Shown: positions 1 to 6,796 of the stretch, in pieces
Numbering within the stretch: position 1 is the first letter of the stretch
Layout: each line of letters opens with the position of its first letter
Source: Globobulimina sp.
Lineage: Eukaryota; Foraminifera; Rotaliida
Direction: 5' to 3'
Assembly: GCA_003354225.1 (NCBI GenBank)
Contig: PIVH01000217.1
Span: 1 to 6,919, forward strand
DNA: 6,919 nucleotides
The notes under the pieces: generated by a model
What the model was told of the DNA's origin: nothing
Database searches by the model: none
Seen by the model: only the letters and a program-made list of their open reading frames with translations
Made by a program: the position numbers and the translations under genes

Positions 1-1474
1 TCTCGGCTTCAAAATCTAATAATTTCTCGACATTCACAGTGAAGGGCGACAATAATCGCCGATTCCCTTTGTCAATAAATTGAACATATGACTCATACGT
101 TATATTACCATTACAATCTAAATCAAATAACTGCATCGTATTTTCGATTAATGTATCAACAAAAGTTTGAGAATTGTCATTTATTAATTTTATTAATAAC
201 GGATGAATCAAAGCATTTGCATTTAATAATAAGTCATTTATTAATGTTTTTAATTCAGATTTATGGATAACACCATCATTATTTATGGATAATAAAGCAA
301 AGGAAAACTCACACTTTTCATTGATAGATGCTTTATTACTCAACATCGACATTGTACGGGCAAACACGCGAAATGATAACTGTCCCATTTTATGTTCATC
401 CATGTAATCAAATAACCGCTGCACTAAAATGCAATGGCTCGGCACTCCAAATATGTGTGCCATAGCATCTATATCTAGCTTTATTTTAGTGTTCAAATTC
501 ACATTATTTTCCGCTTCATTTTCATTTGTATTATTTTGTGTATTCTCGGTACGGTGCAGTCGTCGATACATTTTATGAATATATTTAAATCGTAAATGTA
601 ATAATCGCAACGTATTCTCATCAAAATGTGTAATTTGGGCCAAATATTGATAATTATTTGTTTCCTGCGTTTGGTATTTGCTTAAATCAGAACTAAATAT
701 ATTTTGTGGAATGGATTTGCTTTTTGCATGTACTAATCGTCTTTTTTTCTTTGATGTATTTATTTTACCATTTTTTGATTTATTATATGCATATTTGTTT
801 GGTCGCGATCGACGTCGTTTAGCTAGCTTTAATACTCTTGCTTGGGTTTGTTTATTTGTGTCGTGAGATTTTGATCTTTTTAGTTTTAGAGTATGTTCCC
901 TATTTCTGTACGAAAACATTGTCCGTTTCTCTGGATTAAGTTCATTCATTTCATCATCATTTAAATCTAAAATTGTATTAAGTGGCGCAGTCATTGGCGA
1001 ATTATTTGGTGATGATTTACAGGAAGATATCATATCGAAATCCAAATTTACATCTTCTTGATCTTCATCAATTGTATAATTTGGTAGGATTATACGATTA
1101 CTACTATTATGGTACGGCGGTGTTGTATTTGTTATTATTGCAGTTAACGTTGTTGCTGTTGTTGCTGTTGCTGAATTCGAAATTATTGACTGTTTTGTAA
1201 ATGACTGTATTGAATTACTATTAGTATACATTCTTTTCCTCAGCATAGATTTTCTATCACAATTGTCTAGAATGGCTATATTTGTGTCTATTGGTTGAGG
1301 TTTTATATTGTTAGTATTGTTGTTTGTATTGTTGTTTGTATCTGCTTCACGTGGCCATGGCGTTAATTCTTTATCTGATTGTTCATTTGTATAACATCGT
1401 GAATGATGATGAGTTAACGTTTTATTATTACTTGGCGAGTTTGGTGAATCCCCTAATCCTTGAACACAACCCAT
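1..1474 (-). CDS. EF-hand calcium sensor-like protein with N-terminal lipid-anchor signal (partial, C-terminus off the window)
   Basis: The frame is open for 491 codons from an ATG at 1474-1472 to the left edge, without an intron or stop. The protein begins MGCVQG, which fits an N-myristoylation signal (Gly2) with a palmitoylatable Cys3; the first five residues match those of some Src-family kinases. Residues 40-260 are low-complexity (Asn/Thr runs near 47-56, Ala/Thr run near 101-112). Two basic clusters, KRRRSRP at 219-225 and KKKRR at 242-246, resemble nuclear localisation signals. From about 280 the pattern resembles calcineurin B, CBL and neuronal calcium sensors, with three EF-hand-like loops. 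Loop 359-370 is degenerate. Loop 396-407 has N398, D400, G401, I403 and E407. Loop 451-462 has D451, D453, N455 and G456 but Ser at position 12. What follows residue 491 is unknown; a TLDc, kinase or other effector domain is possible. The calcium-sensor role is inferred from these motifs. Confidence 0.8.
   Translation of the reverse strand, partial: MGCVQGLGDSPNSPSNNKTLTHHHSRCYTNEQSDKELTPWPREADTNNNTNNNTNNIKPQPIDTNIAILDNCDRKSMLRKRMYTNSNSIQSFTKQSIISNSATATTATTLTAIITNTTPPYHNSSNRIILPNYTIDEDQEDVNLDFDMISSCKSSPNNSPMTAPLNTILDLNDDEMNELNPEKRTMFSYRNREHTLKLKRSKSHDTNKQTQARVLKLAKRRRSRPNKYAYNKSKNGKINTSKKKRRLVHAKSKSIPQNIFSSDLSKYQTQETNNYQYLAQITHFDENTLRLLHLRFKYIHKMYRRLHRTENTQNNTNENEAENNVNLNTKIKLDIDAMAHIFGVPSHCILVQRLFDYMDEHKMGQLSFRVFARTMSMLSNKASINEKCEFSFALLSINNDGVIHKSELKTLINDLLLNANALIHPLLIKLINDNSQTFVDTLIENTMQLFDLDCNGNITYESYVQFIDKGNRRLLSPFTVNVEKLLDFEAE
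1149..1172. repeat. 9-bp tandem repeat encoding Ala/Thr run
   Basis: GTTGTTGCT is repeated twice (1149-1157, 1158-1166) and followed by GTTGCT. Read on the minus strand within gene 1, it encodes an alternating Ala/Thr stretch in the low-complexity N-terminal half. Confidence 0.65.
1315..1341. repeat. 12-bp tandem repeat encoding Asn/Thr run
   Basis: The unit TATTGTTGTTTG occurs twice in a row (1315-1326, 1327-1338), followed by a further TAT. It lies inside gene 1 and on the minus strand encodes the NNNT NNNT stretch, so it is a coding microsatellite likely to vary in length between strains. Confidence 0.7.
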
Positions 1475-1481
1475 TGTATAG

Positions 1482-1487
1482 TTTATT
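1482..1487 (-). other. candidate poly(A) signal AATAAA of the AAA ATPase gene
   Basis: AATAAA is read on the minus strand 44 bases after the AAA gene stop codon and only 7 bases before the ATG of gene 1. If it is used, the 3' end of one transcript overlaps the 5' leader or promoter of the next. The motif match is seen in the sequence; its use is inferred. Confidence 0.4.
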
Positions 1488-1490
1488 AAA

Positions 1491-1514
1491 GTTACAGTTT
1501 TTTTTTACTGTAAC
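1491..1514 (-). repeat. perfect 8-bp inverted repeat with homopolymer loop
   Basis: GTTACAGT (1491-1498) pairs perfectly with ACTGTAAC (1507-1514), leaving a loop of eight T (eight A in a minus-strand transcript). It occupies most of the 57-bp gap between the AAA gene stop and the gene 1 start. It could form a 3' hairpin in the AAA transcript or a cruciform boundary; no function is proven. Confidence 0.75.
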
Positions 1515-1531
1515 AAGTTTTCGTCTGTCAA

Positions 1532-2966
1532 TCAACGCAACTTAGAACCAAATTTATCATTCCATTGTTCGTATCGGTCGATATCTTGAGCTGTATTTGA
1601 CGCAGTTGTATGTTTTATAGCTTGTTCCACATCTGTTAATTGCAAAGGTCTTAATGATTTTTTTTCAACAGTTTGAACACTATATTTTGAATCTCTTAAC
1701 GGACCCAATGCTGATTCCAATACAACATCGCTTATGTCACTACCCGAATATCCTTTTGTTTTATTCACCAAAATATCAATATCCTTATCAATTAATATAT
1801 GTCCCGATGTCTTATCTGCTTTTTGCAATAAGTTTAACAATAATTGTTTCCTCCCCGTAGCATCTGGTAATGGTATATATAACCTTTTACTCAGTCTACG
1901 TCTGGCTGCGTCATCAATAACTTCTGGGAAATTTGTAGCACCAACAATTAACACATAGCCATCATTTTTATTTGTTTTTGCACCTTGGAACTCCATTAAA
2001 AACTGTGTTTTTAATGTATTCATAGAATTATTGGAAGAGCTGCCATCGGAGCCTCTTTTACTGAGTAAACTGTCACATTCATCAATAAATATGATTGAGG
2101 GTGCCATATATCTCGCGATTGAAAACATGGTCTTCACCAATTTTGCCGATTCACCAATCCATTTTGATTGCAATGAGGAGGGCGAGATGCTGAAGAAATT
2201 GGCATTGGATTCATTTGCAATTGCCTTTGCGATCATTGTTTTGCCGGTTCCAGGCGGACCAAATAATAATACGCCTTTTGGCGGAGCTAACAATGAATCA
2301 GAATCAAATAAGTCACTCCGTTGCAATGGCCATATTACAATTTCTTTTATTTTCTGTTTCTCCAATTCCAAACCAGCAATATCGTTCCATGAAATATTAT
2401 CCATTTTATTTAGTAATTCATAACCAATGGATTCCACTAATTTTGGATCTAAATCTTGTAAATCTGAAACTAATGCACCGGTTTCACTGTCAAATAATCT
2501 TTCGCAGCCAATCGGAATTTTATTGTTTGTATTTTTTTTATTTTTATGCGTTGATACGTAAGGTTTATTATGTCCGGTTCTCCAATCACTTGTTTTCTGC
2601 TTTTTTTGTGGTGGTTGTTGAGTACTAGTAATTGTTGCGTTTGTTTGTATTTGTATTTGTGTGATTGTGGTTGTTTTATGTTTTGTAAATGTAAATGAAT
2701 GTATTGATGGTGGATTAATTCCAATGATTATTCTGTCTCCTCTTGGTTTCTTATCAGATTTCTTTTCTGTCAGTAATTCTTTAAAATCAAACGCTGTTTT
2801 ATTTTATTGTTTTATTTTTGAATTATATATGCAAGGCTGCACTGATTCAATTACCTGGAACGGCATTTTCAGGAGCAATTGATTGTATATTCACTGATTG
2901 TTGACATTTATCAAGAAATTCCATCTCTTCGTCCCAACTGAAAGGAAAATGTGAACCAAACGACAT
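1532..2966 (-). CDS. AAA ATPase of the fidgetin-like/spastin group (two exons)
   Basis: Exon 1 is 2966-2855 and exon 2 is 2793-1532, giving 457 aa. The ATG at 2966 is preceded directly by an in-frame TAG. Residues 1-145 are low-complexity (Thr/Gln/Lys-rich) with no domain I recognise. The linker LDPKLVESI (152-160) and the AAA module from about 171 match fidgetin-like proteins, with FIGNL1 closest by eye. Visible motifs are Walker A GPPGTGKT (216-223), pore loop KWIGE (248-252), Walker B IIFIDE (271-276), sensor-1 N325, arginine fingers in AARRR (333-337), GYSGSDI (385-391) and a C-terminal WNDKFG typical of the group. Known relatives form hexamers that sever microtubules or remodel RAD51 filaments. 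Which of these this gene does cannot be told from the sequence. It is shorter than animal FIGNL1 (about 670 aa). Oddities are Cys277 in the DExD stretch, Phe326 after sensor 1 and a divergent pore loop 2. Confidence 0.93.
2794..2854 (-). other. 61-nt intron in the AAA ATPase gene
   Basis: The donor reads CCAG/GTAATT and the acceptor AAACAG/CG on the minus strand. Without removal, the exon 2 frame meets TAA shortly upstream. Removal joins GCC GTT CCA G to CG TTT GAT in phase 1 and gives a continuous protein from a clean ATG. The intron is very A-rich near its 3' end. Confidence 0.85.
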
Positions 2967-3205
2967 CTATTAGTCACTTTAACTTTTTATTAATATTGGA
3001 TTAAAAACAGATGAAATCTATTGGTTTGCCGTTGGTATTAGTGATTAGTGAAAACAAAGCATTCGATATTTGAACAGATTGCATCTCCGGTTTCGGACTT
3101 TCGGATGACACTTATAGTGGTAACTATAATGGAATCTATAAATTAATAATAAAAATGTTAAAAGTTAAATAAGGTAAACATTAATCAGTTTGGTCAATGG
3201 TCACC
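2967..3205. promoter_or_regulatory. 239-bp spacer: 3' flank of the coiled-coil gene and upstream region of the AAA gene
   Basis: I find no open frame of note. Reading toward the AAA gene, CCAAT occurs twice on the minus strand (3024-3020 and 2999-2995), about 54 and 29 bases before its ATG. Doubled elements include ATTAGTG twice at 3037-3050 and TTTCGGA twice at 3091-3105. TATAGT and ACTATA face each other across GGTA at 3113-3128. No clear AATAAA follows the stop of the upstream gene. A promoter role is inferred from position. Confidence 0.4.
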
Positions 3206-4494
3206 TCAGTCACCATAATTACCGATAAAAATGCAGTTACTATCGGGCTTTGCATGCAACTGTTTCCTTAATTCATTAACATCTAAATCATCTTTCGATG
3301 GATGGACACTTTTTTGCCGTTTTAATGATATTCTGCTTGAACTAAACGCATTGTGTAATCGTAATATCTCATCTTTATGTCCATCATCAATTAAATCAAT
3401 AAATGAATTATTTATTCCTTTAAATTGCATTGAAAGTTGTCTTTCGTTTCTAAAAAAATCAATATCGATACGTATACCAATTATTTCTTCTAATACAATA
3501 CTCTCTTCTTTTTTTAATGTAAAATTATTTTTTTCTTCCAATTCTCGTTCCATTTCAAGACTTTCAGATATTTGTAACAATCTTTGAAATTCGCTCTCAT
3601 ACAAATCATGGTTGTCATCTAATATTTCTTCAATTAAACCTAAAAATTGTTCCACATTTATTGTTTGTTTATCACCAAATAGTTGTTTCCACTCACCTTT
3701 TTTTACAAATATGTTCCTCCATTTTGGAGTTATTGTCCCTAAAAATCGTTTGTACTCTTTTATGTTCATTTTAATATTATTTATATTACCATCACGAAAT
3801 ACCACAGTGTAATAATTTTGCAATAAATATGTTTTATGGTTTTGTTTTATTAAATCAGCCATACGTTCCAATGTTTGATTCATATCATCCATAATATCCA
3901 ATATATTTTCGCCGCATTCTGCTATTTCTTGTAATTTATTGTTTAACTCTGCAAATTCGTTTCCGTCTGCTTCTAACTGAGTACATTGTTGATTGAGTGT
4001 AATAACTTCAAATTTAAATTCTTTTACACCGGATTTTAATATTTGTCTTAGTTTGTCGAAAACAAAAGGCACCGTCGGTGTGACGCTGACCAATCAACGA
4101 AATACAGTGATACGTACCTGGTGTTTGTTAACTGTTTTTGCTGTTTCTCGTACATAAAATTATTTTCTTTTAATATTTCAATTTCATCTAAAATTTTAGA
4201 AAATTTATACAAACCGCAATAACTACACATTGATGCTATTGTAATGGATGACAAGGTAGTTATCATTGCAATCATTGCAAATTCTGTAAAAAATATGGCA
4301 ACAACAACAGCAGAGATAATTAGTAATGATAGAATCACATAAATGCTCAATAATAATTTTCCAAAATAAACATTTATGTTTTTTACATCAATAAACTGAA
4401 TGGGGAAATCATAGGAATCTTGATGTATTCTTATTGAGTTTGTAATATGGTTTGATACTGGATCGTTTGAATCAGATAACAGAATTGTTTTCAT
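3206..4494 (-). CDS. two-transmembrane coiled-coil protein, function unknown (two exons)
   Basis: Exon 1 runs 4494-4118. Exon 2 ends with TGA at 3208-3206 and starts at 4085 (418 aa) or at 4046 (405 aa); both acceptors keep the frame. Residues 1-40 are polar. Hydrophobic segments at about 42-69 and 72-98 are separated by a few residues, so they look like a helical hairpin placing both ends on the same side. From about 99 to 215 the sequence is Lys/Glu/Leu-rich with heptad-like spacing, indicating a long coiled coil. A middle part (about 215-300) alternates hydrophobic and acidic residues (for example FLGLIEEILDDN). The tail has a basic SSSRISLKRQK stretch (374-384). I know no named family. 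The architecture recalls uncharacterised membrane coiled-coil proteins of protists, from memory only. It diverges from the zinc-finger gene with 35 bp between starts. A membrane tether or scaffold role is a guess. Confidence 0.75.
4086..4117 (-). other. intron of the two-TM gene, shortest model (32 nt)
   Basis: The donor is ACCAG/GTACGT and the first possible acceptor TGGTCAG/CGTC. Joining gives AC AG|C GTC in phase 2 and restores the exon 2 frame. At 32 nt it is much shorter than the other introns here (56 and 61). A second acceptor, ACTAAG at 4052-4047, also keeps the frame and would make the intron 4117-4047 (71 nt), removing 13 residues. That an intron is present is well supported; which acceptor is used is not settled. 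Confidence 0.6.
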
Positions 4495-4529
4495 CCTCAG
4501 CTGAAATTCAGAAAAACTTTTTAAATAAA
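4495..4529. promoter_or_regulatory. 35-bp divergent intergenic region
   Basis: This is all that separates the ATG of the two-TM gene (minus, 4494) from the first ATG of the zinc-finger gene (plus, 4530). It contains the perfect palindrome TCAGCTGA (4497-4504), which includes an E-box-type CAGCTG core, and an A/T-rich stretch at 4518-4529. Acceptor-like sequences point both ways (TTTTCATCCTCAG on plus; TTTTTCTGAATTTCAG on minus). It is therefore either a minimal bidirectional promoter or the inner edge of longer, spliced 5' ends. Confidence 0.5.
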
Positions 4530-5830
4530 ATGGAAACCATTCTTCAGCGCGTCAATGAGAAAGCATCTAAGAAGGAAGTCACGGAACCATTCAATTTTAT
4601 TCCTAACATTAACTGCCCTGAATCAGCGAGTAATGGAATAATATTAATCCAAGTTACAAATATTAAGGAATTGTGGGAACATGGTCTGTTTAAAAGTATG
4701 CACCAGAGATGCTTCCAATTAATTTATAACAAAGATTCTGGTGCAAACACTGATATTGATAATTTATGGAGATGTAGGACTATTTTATTAGGCAATATAA
4801 ACGGTGATGGCTCATTTCATATTAAATTACCAGTACATTTGCATCATTACACCATTCAATTTTGTTTACAAGCAATAAACGTCAAAACTAGACAATTTAT
4901 GAGTAAATCCGCATTCCACCTTGTAAATATACCATCATTTCTTGCAGATACATCGTATGCGATTGGTGATGTCATAAGTTTCCGTGATGAAAATACATTT
5001 TATGTCAAAAAAGGACAAATCATTCAACCTTTACCAGATAACAAATTTAAATTAGGTATAATGCACAAATATGTTTGCTTAATTATTTGCAATTATATTA
5101 TTTGTATATAGGATATGTTGAATATGATAAAAGTTTGCGAGAACCACAGCGAAAACATGCATGGCTTGACAAGGAATGCATTATTGATAAGTCACGCATA
5201 TATCGCGAAGGTTTGGAGTTGCAGTATGAAACTGATATGATTGATCCGTCAGCAATGCGTAAATTATTATTGATTAAGCGTAATGATGAAGAAAGTATTG
5301 CTATTTTTAATACATTGTATGATATTTATAGCAATAAATCATTGGTTTATTGTATTGATAGTTTTGGTTTGGAAGAATCATTAATTTATTGGGAACCAAT
5401 GGCAATATTTGTAGCCAAGAATATCTTTGATTTTTTATACAAGAAACAATTTGAATATAAAGTAAATTGTTTGATGAACCCATACAACGATGGTAGATTA
5501 GAAATGGTTAATTTGCGACAAAGTGATATCCGAACGTATTATAAAGGATCAATTGGTGGCGCGGAAATGGGCATTGCTGTATTTGATGAAGATGATATTG
5601 ATTATAGTTGTGATTGGTGTAGGAATGGATTGCGTGGTTGGCATTATGTCTATCAGTGCAGCACTAGTTATTGTGACAGACATGATATCTGTTTAAATTG
5701 TGTCTTTACTGTAATTAAACTGGGCACAGAGTTGCAACAATGGTTACAAACGATACTAAACGATGAGTTGAATGGGGATTGTGTTAATCTCGTTGTTGAC
5801 TATGTCATTGGTACTGCTATTTGTCTATAA
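4530..5830 (+). CDS. zinc-finger-like protein with a Cys/His cluster near the C-terminus, function unknown (two exons)
   Basis: Exons 4530-5055 and 5112-5830 give 414 aa ending in TAA. ATG 4530 is the first ATG after the in-frame stop TAA at 4443-4445. The frame stays open upstream to 4446 and reads protein-like, so an extra 5' exon is possible. Residues 30-140 alternate hydrophobic and polar residues (GIILIQVTNIKELWEHG; GSFHIKLPVHLHHYTIQF) and look like a beta-sandwich. Residues 180-335 contain a helical stretch around 260-290 and an acidic FDEDDIDY. C342, C345, C358, C363, H366, C369 and C372 then form C-x2-C-x12-C-x4-C-x2-H-x2-C-x2-C, resembling a ZZ or treble-clef zinc finger, including the YQC...DICLNC pattern. 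A helix of about 35 residues ends the protein. I cannot name the family; zinc binding and protein-protein contact are inferred. Confidence 0.8.
5056..5111 (+). other. 56-nt intron in the zinc-finger gene
   Basis: The donor is TTAG/GTATAA and the acceptor TGTATATAG/GATATG. Removal joins G|GA in phase 1, giving KLG-YVEYDK and connecting two long frames that are otherwise offset. The intron is markedly richer in A and T than its flanking exons. Confidence 0.88.
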
Positions 5831-5838
5831 ATCTGTTA

Positions 5839-5844
5839 AATAAA
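5839..5844 (+). other. candidate poly(A) signal of the zinc-finger gene
   Basis: AATAAA begins 9 bases after the TAA stop. The position suits a very short 3' UTR and fits the compact layout, but use of the signal is inferred. Confidence 0.45.
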
Positions 5845-5940
5845 TTGTACGTACTGTTGTGTCTAATTGCAGTATTTAAAGATGTTTCTAAATAATGCTA
5901 CTGGCTAGCTAGGTAATTTTAGCTGAATACCGAATAGCAA
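5845..5940 (+). promoter_or_regulatory. upstream region of the ceramidase gene
   Basis: The spacer between the poly(A)-like signal and the ceramidase ATG holds two perfect 8-bp palindromes, GTACGTAC (5847-5854) and CTAGCTAG (5905-5912). A TATA-like TATTTAAA lies at 5873-5880, about 60 bases before the start. No open frame of note is present. The promoter assignment rests on position only. Confidence 0.4.
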
Positions 5941-6705
5941 ATGGAAAGTAAACAAGTTGGATATTGGGGAAAGGTGGATAGTTTGCAAGATTGGTGTGAA
6001 CCTAATTATGTTATTACTTTTTATATTGCAGAGTTTTTTAACACATTATCATCATTGCCAATGATATTCTGGTGTATTATTGGACTTTATTACACTCATA
6101 AAGCAAAAATTAAAGAGACACGATATATACTTTGTTTTGCAGCATTAGGTATTACGGGTATTGGTTCGAGTTTATTTCATGGAACATTGAGATATTACAT
6201 GCAATTAATGGATGAATTACCAATGATGATTGCAAATATGATTTTTATATACACGATATTGGAAGCTCATAAAAAGATAAATGCCGATATTAATTATAAT
6301 CTAATTATTGTATTAACAGTATTATGTGCTTGTGCAATTTATGGATATGTATATCTTAAATGGTGGTTCATATTTTTATTGTTTTATGGAGGCAGTTTAG
6401 TGGTACAATATTATTATTTGTATGTACGTTGGAATCATTTGATAATCAAATACCTTGTGATATGTATTACGTGTTATTATGGTGGATTGTTACTATGGAT
6501 TATTGATTTAACAAACTGTGAATACGTTCAGTCATATCATTTCCATTCGTTGTGGCATATTAGTGCTGGATATGGAACATATGTATATATTCTTACAGTT
6601 GTTATGTTAAGAGTTGATTACATGAAAAAAAAAGACCTTGGAATAGAATTTCAAATGTGTCCAGTTCCAATTCATAAAATTTCTATCAAGACACATAATG
6701 TTTGA
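5941..6705 (+). CDS. alkaline ceramidase (ACER/YPC1 family), integral membrane
   Basis: The 254-aa protein is intronless. An in-frame TAG two codons before the ATG fixes the start, and the stop is TGA at 6703-6705. The family hydrolyses ceramide to sphingoid base and fatty acid in ER/Golgi-type membranes. About seven hydrophobic helices are visible (roughly 25-50, 62-80, 87-107, 119-139, 141-162, 168-190, 205-224). GYWGKVDSLQDWCEPNY (7-23) is the family opening motif. D17, W18, E20, N22 and E31 match the calcium-site residues known in human ACER3. S76, H80 and D91 (in GSSLFHGTL and LMDELPM) plus H202 and H206 (HSLWH) match its zinc and catalytic set. The length is close to the usual ~265 aa. 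The tail after 228 is polar and probably cytosolic. All key residues are present, so the enzyme is expected to be active; substrate chain preference cannot be read from the sequence. Confidence 0.96.
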   Translation: MESKQVGYWGKVDSLQDWCEPNYVITFYIAEFFNTLSSLPMIFWCIIGLYYTHKAKIKETRYILCFAALGITGIGSSLFHGTLRYYMQLMDELPMMIANMIFIYTILEAHKKINADINYNLIIVLTVLCACAIYGYVYLKWWFIFLLFYGGSLVVQYYYLYVRWNHLIIKYLVICITCYYGGLLLWIIDLTNCEYVQSYHFHSLWHISAGYGTYVYILTVVMLRVDYMKKKDLGIEFQMCPVPIHKISIKTHNV

Positions 6706-6746
6706 CAAAACTGTACTATTCAACAAAAAATGGCTGAGGCACACAG

Positions 6747-6752
6747 AATAAA
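6747..6752 (+). other. candidate poly(A) signal of the ceramidase gene
   Basis: AATAAA starts 42 bases after the ceramidase stop. If real, it marks how far eukaryotic sequence extends before the composition changes toward the right end. The motif is seen; its use is inferred. Confidence 0.4.
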
Positions 6753-6796
6753 GGTTACAGTCACCGCCCCGTGCATAAGAGCAGCCATCAAACTAG

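Noticed and set aside
982-1200. Leu/Tyr-rich plus-strand frame that looks like a membrane peptide
   Set aside because: It arises from reading the complement of Asn/Thr and GTTGCT repeats of gene 1; the minus-strand frame is open for 491 codons and carries EF-hands.
2031-2423. 130-aa plus-strand open frame opposite the AAA domain
   Set aside because: It lies entirely antisense to conserved AAA motifs and resembles no protein I know; it is a shadow of the real gene.
1532-2437. AAA gene beginning at GTG 2437 as a 301-aa protein
   Set aside because: The frame continues upstream through conserved linker LDPKL and, after one intron, to a clean ATG at 2966; GTG at this site encodes an internal Val.
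2644-2660. TTTGTA short tandem repeat as a regulatory microsatellite
   Set aside because: It lies inside exon 2 of the AAA gene and simply encodes part of its Gln/Ile/Thr-rich N-terminal region.
3231-3587. 118-aa plus-strand open frame opposite the coiled-coil gene
   Set aside because: It is antisense to the exon 2 coding frame, Ser/Asn-rich as expected from the complement, and has no own context.
4452-4529. Start of the zinc-finger gene at TTG 4452
   Set aside because: TTG is not a normal eukaryotic start and would overlap the opposite gene's first codons; ATG 4530 is preferred, although the open, protein-like upstream frame leaves room for a spliced 5' exon.
6720-6788. Short minus-strand hydrophobic frame (22 aa) resembling a signal peptide
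   Set aside because: It is too short, has no extension or partner exon, and sits in the suspected junction zone.
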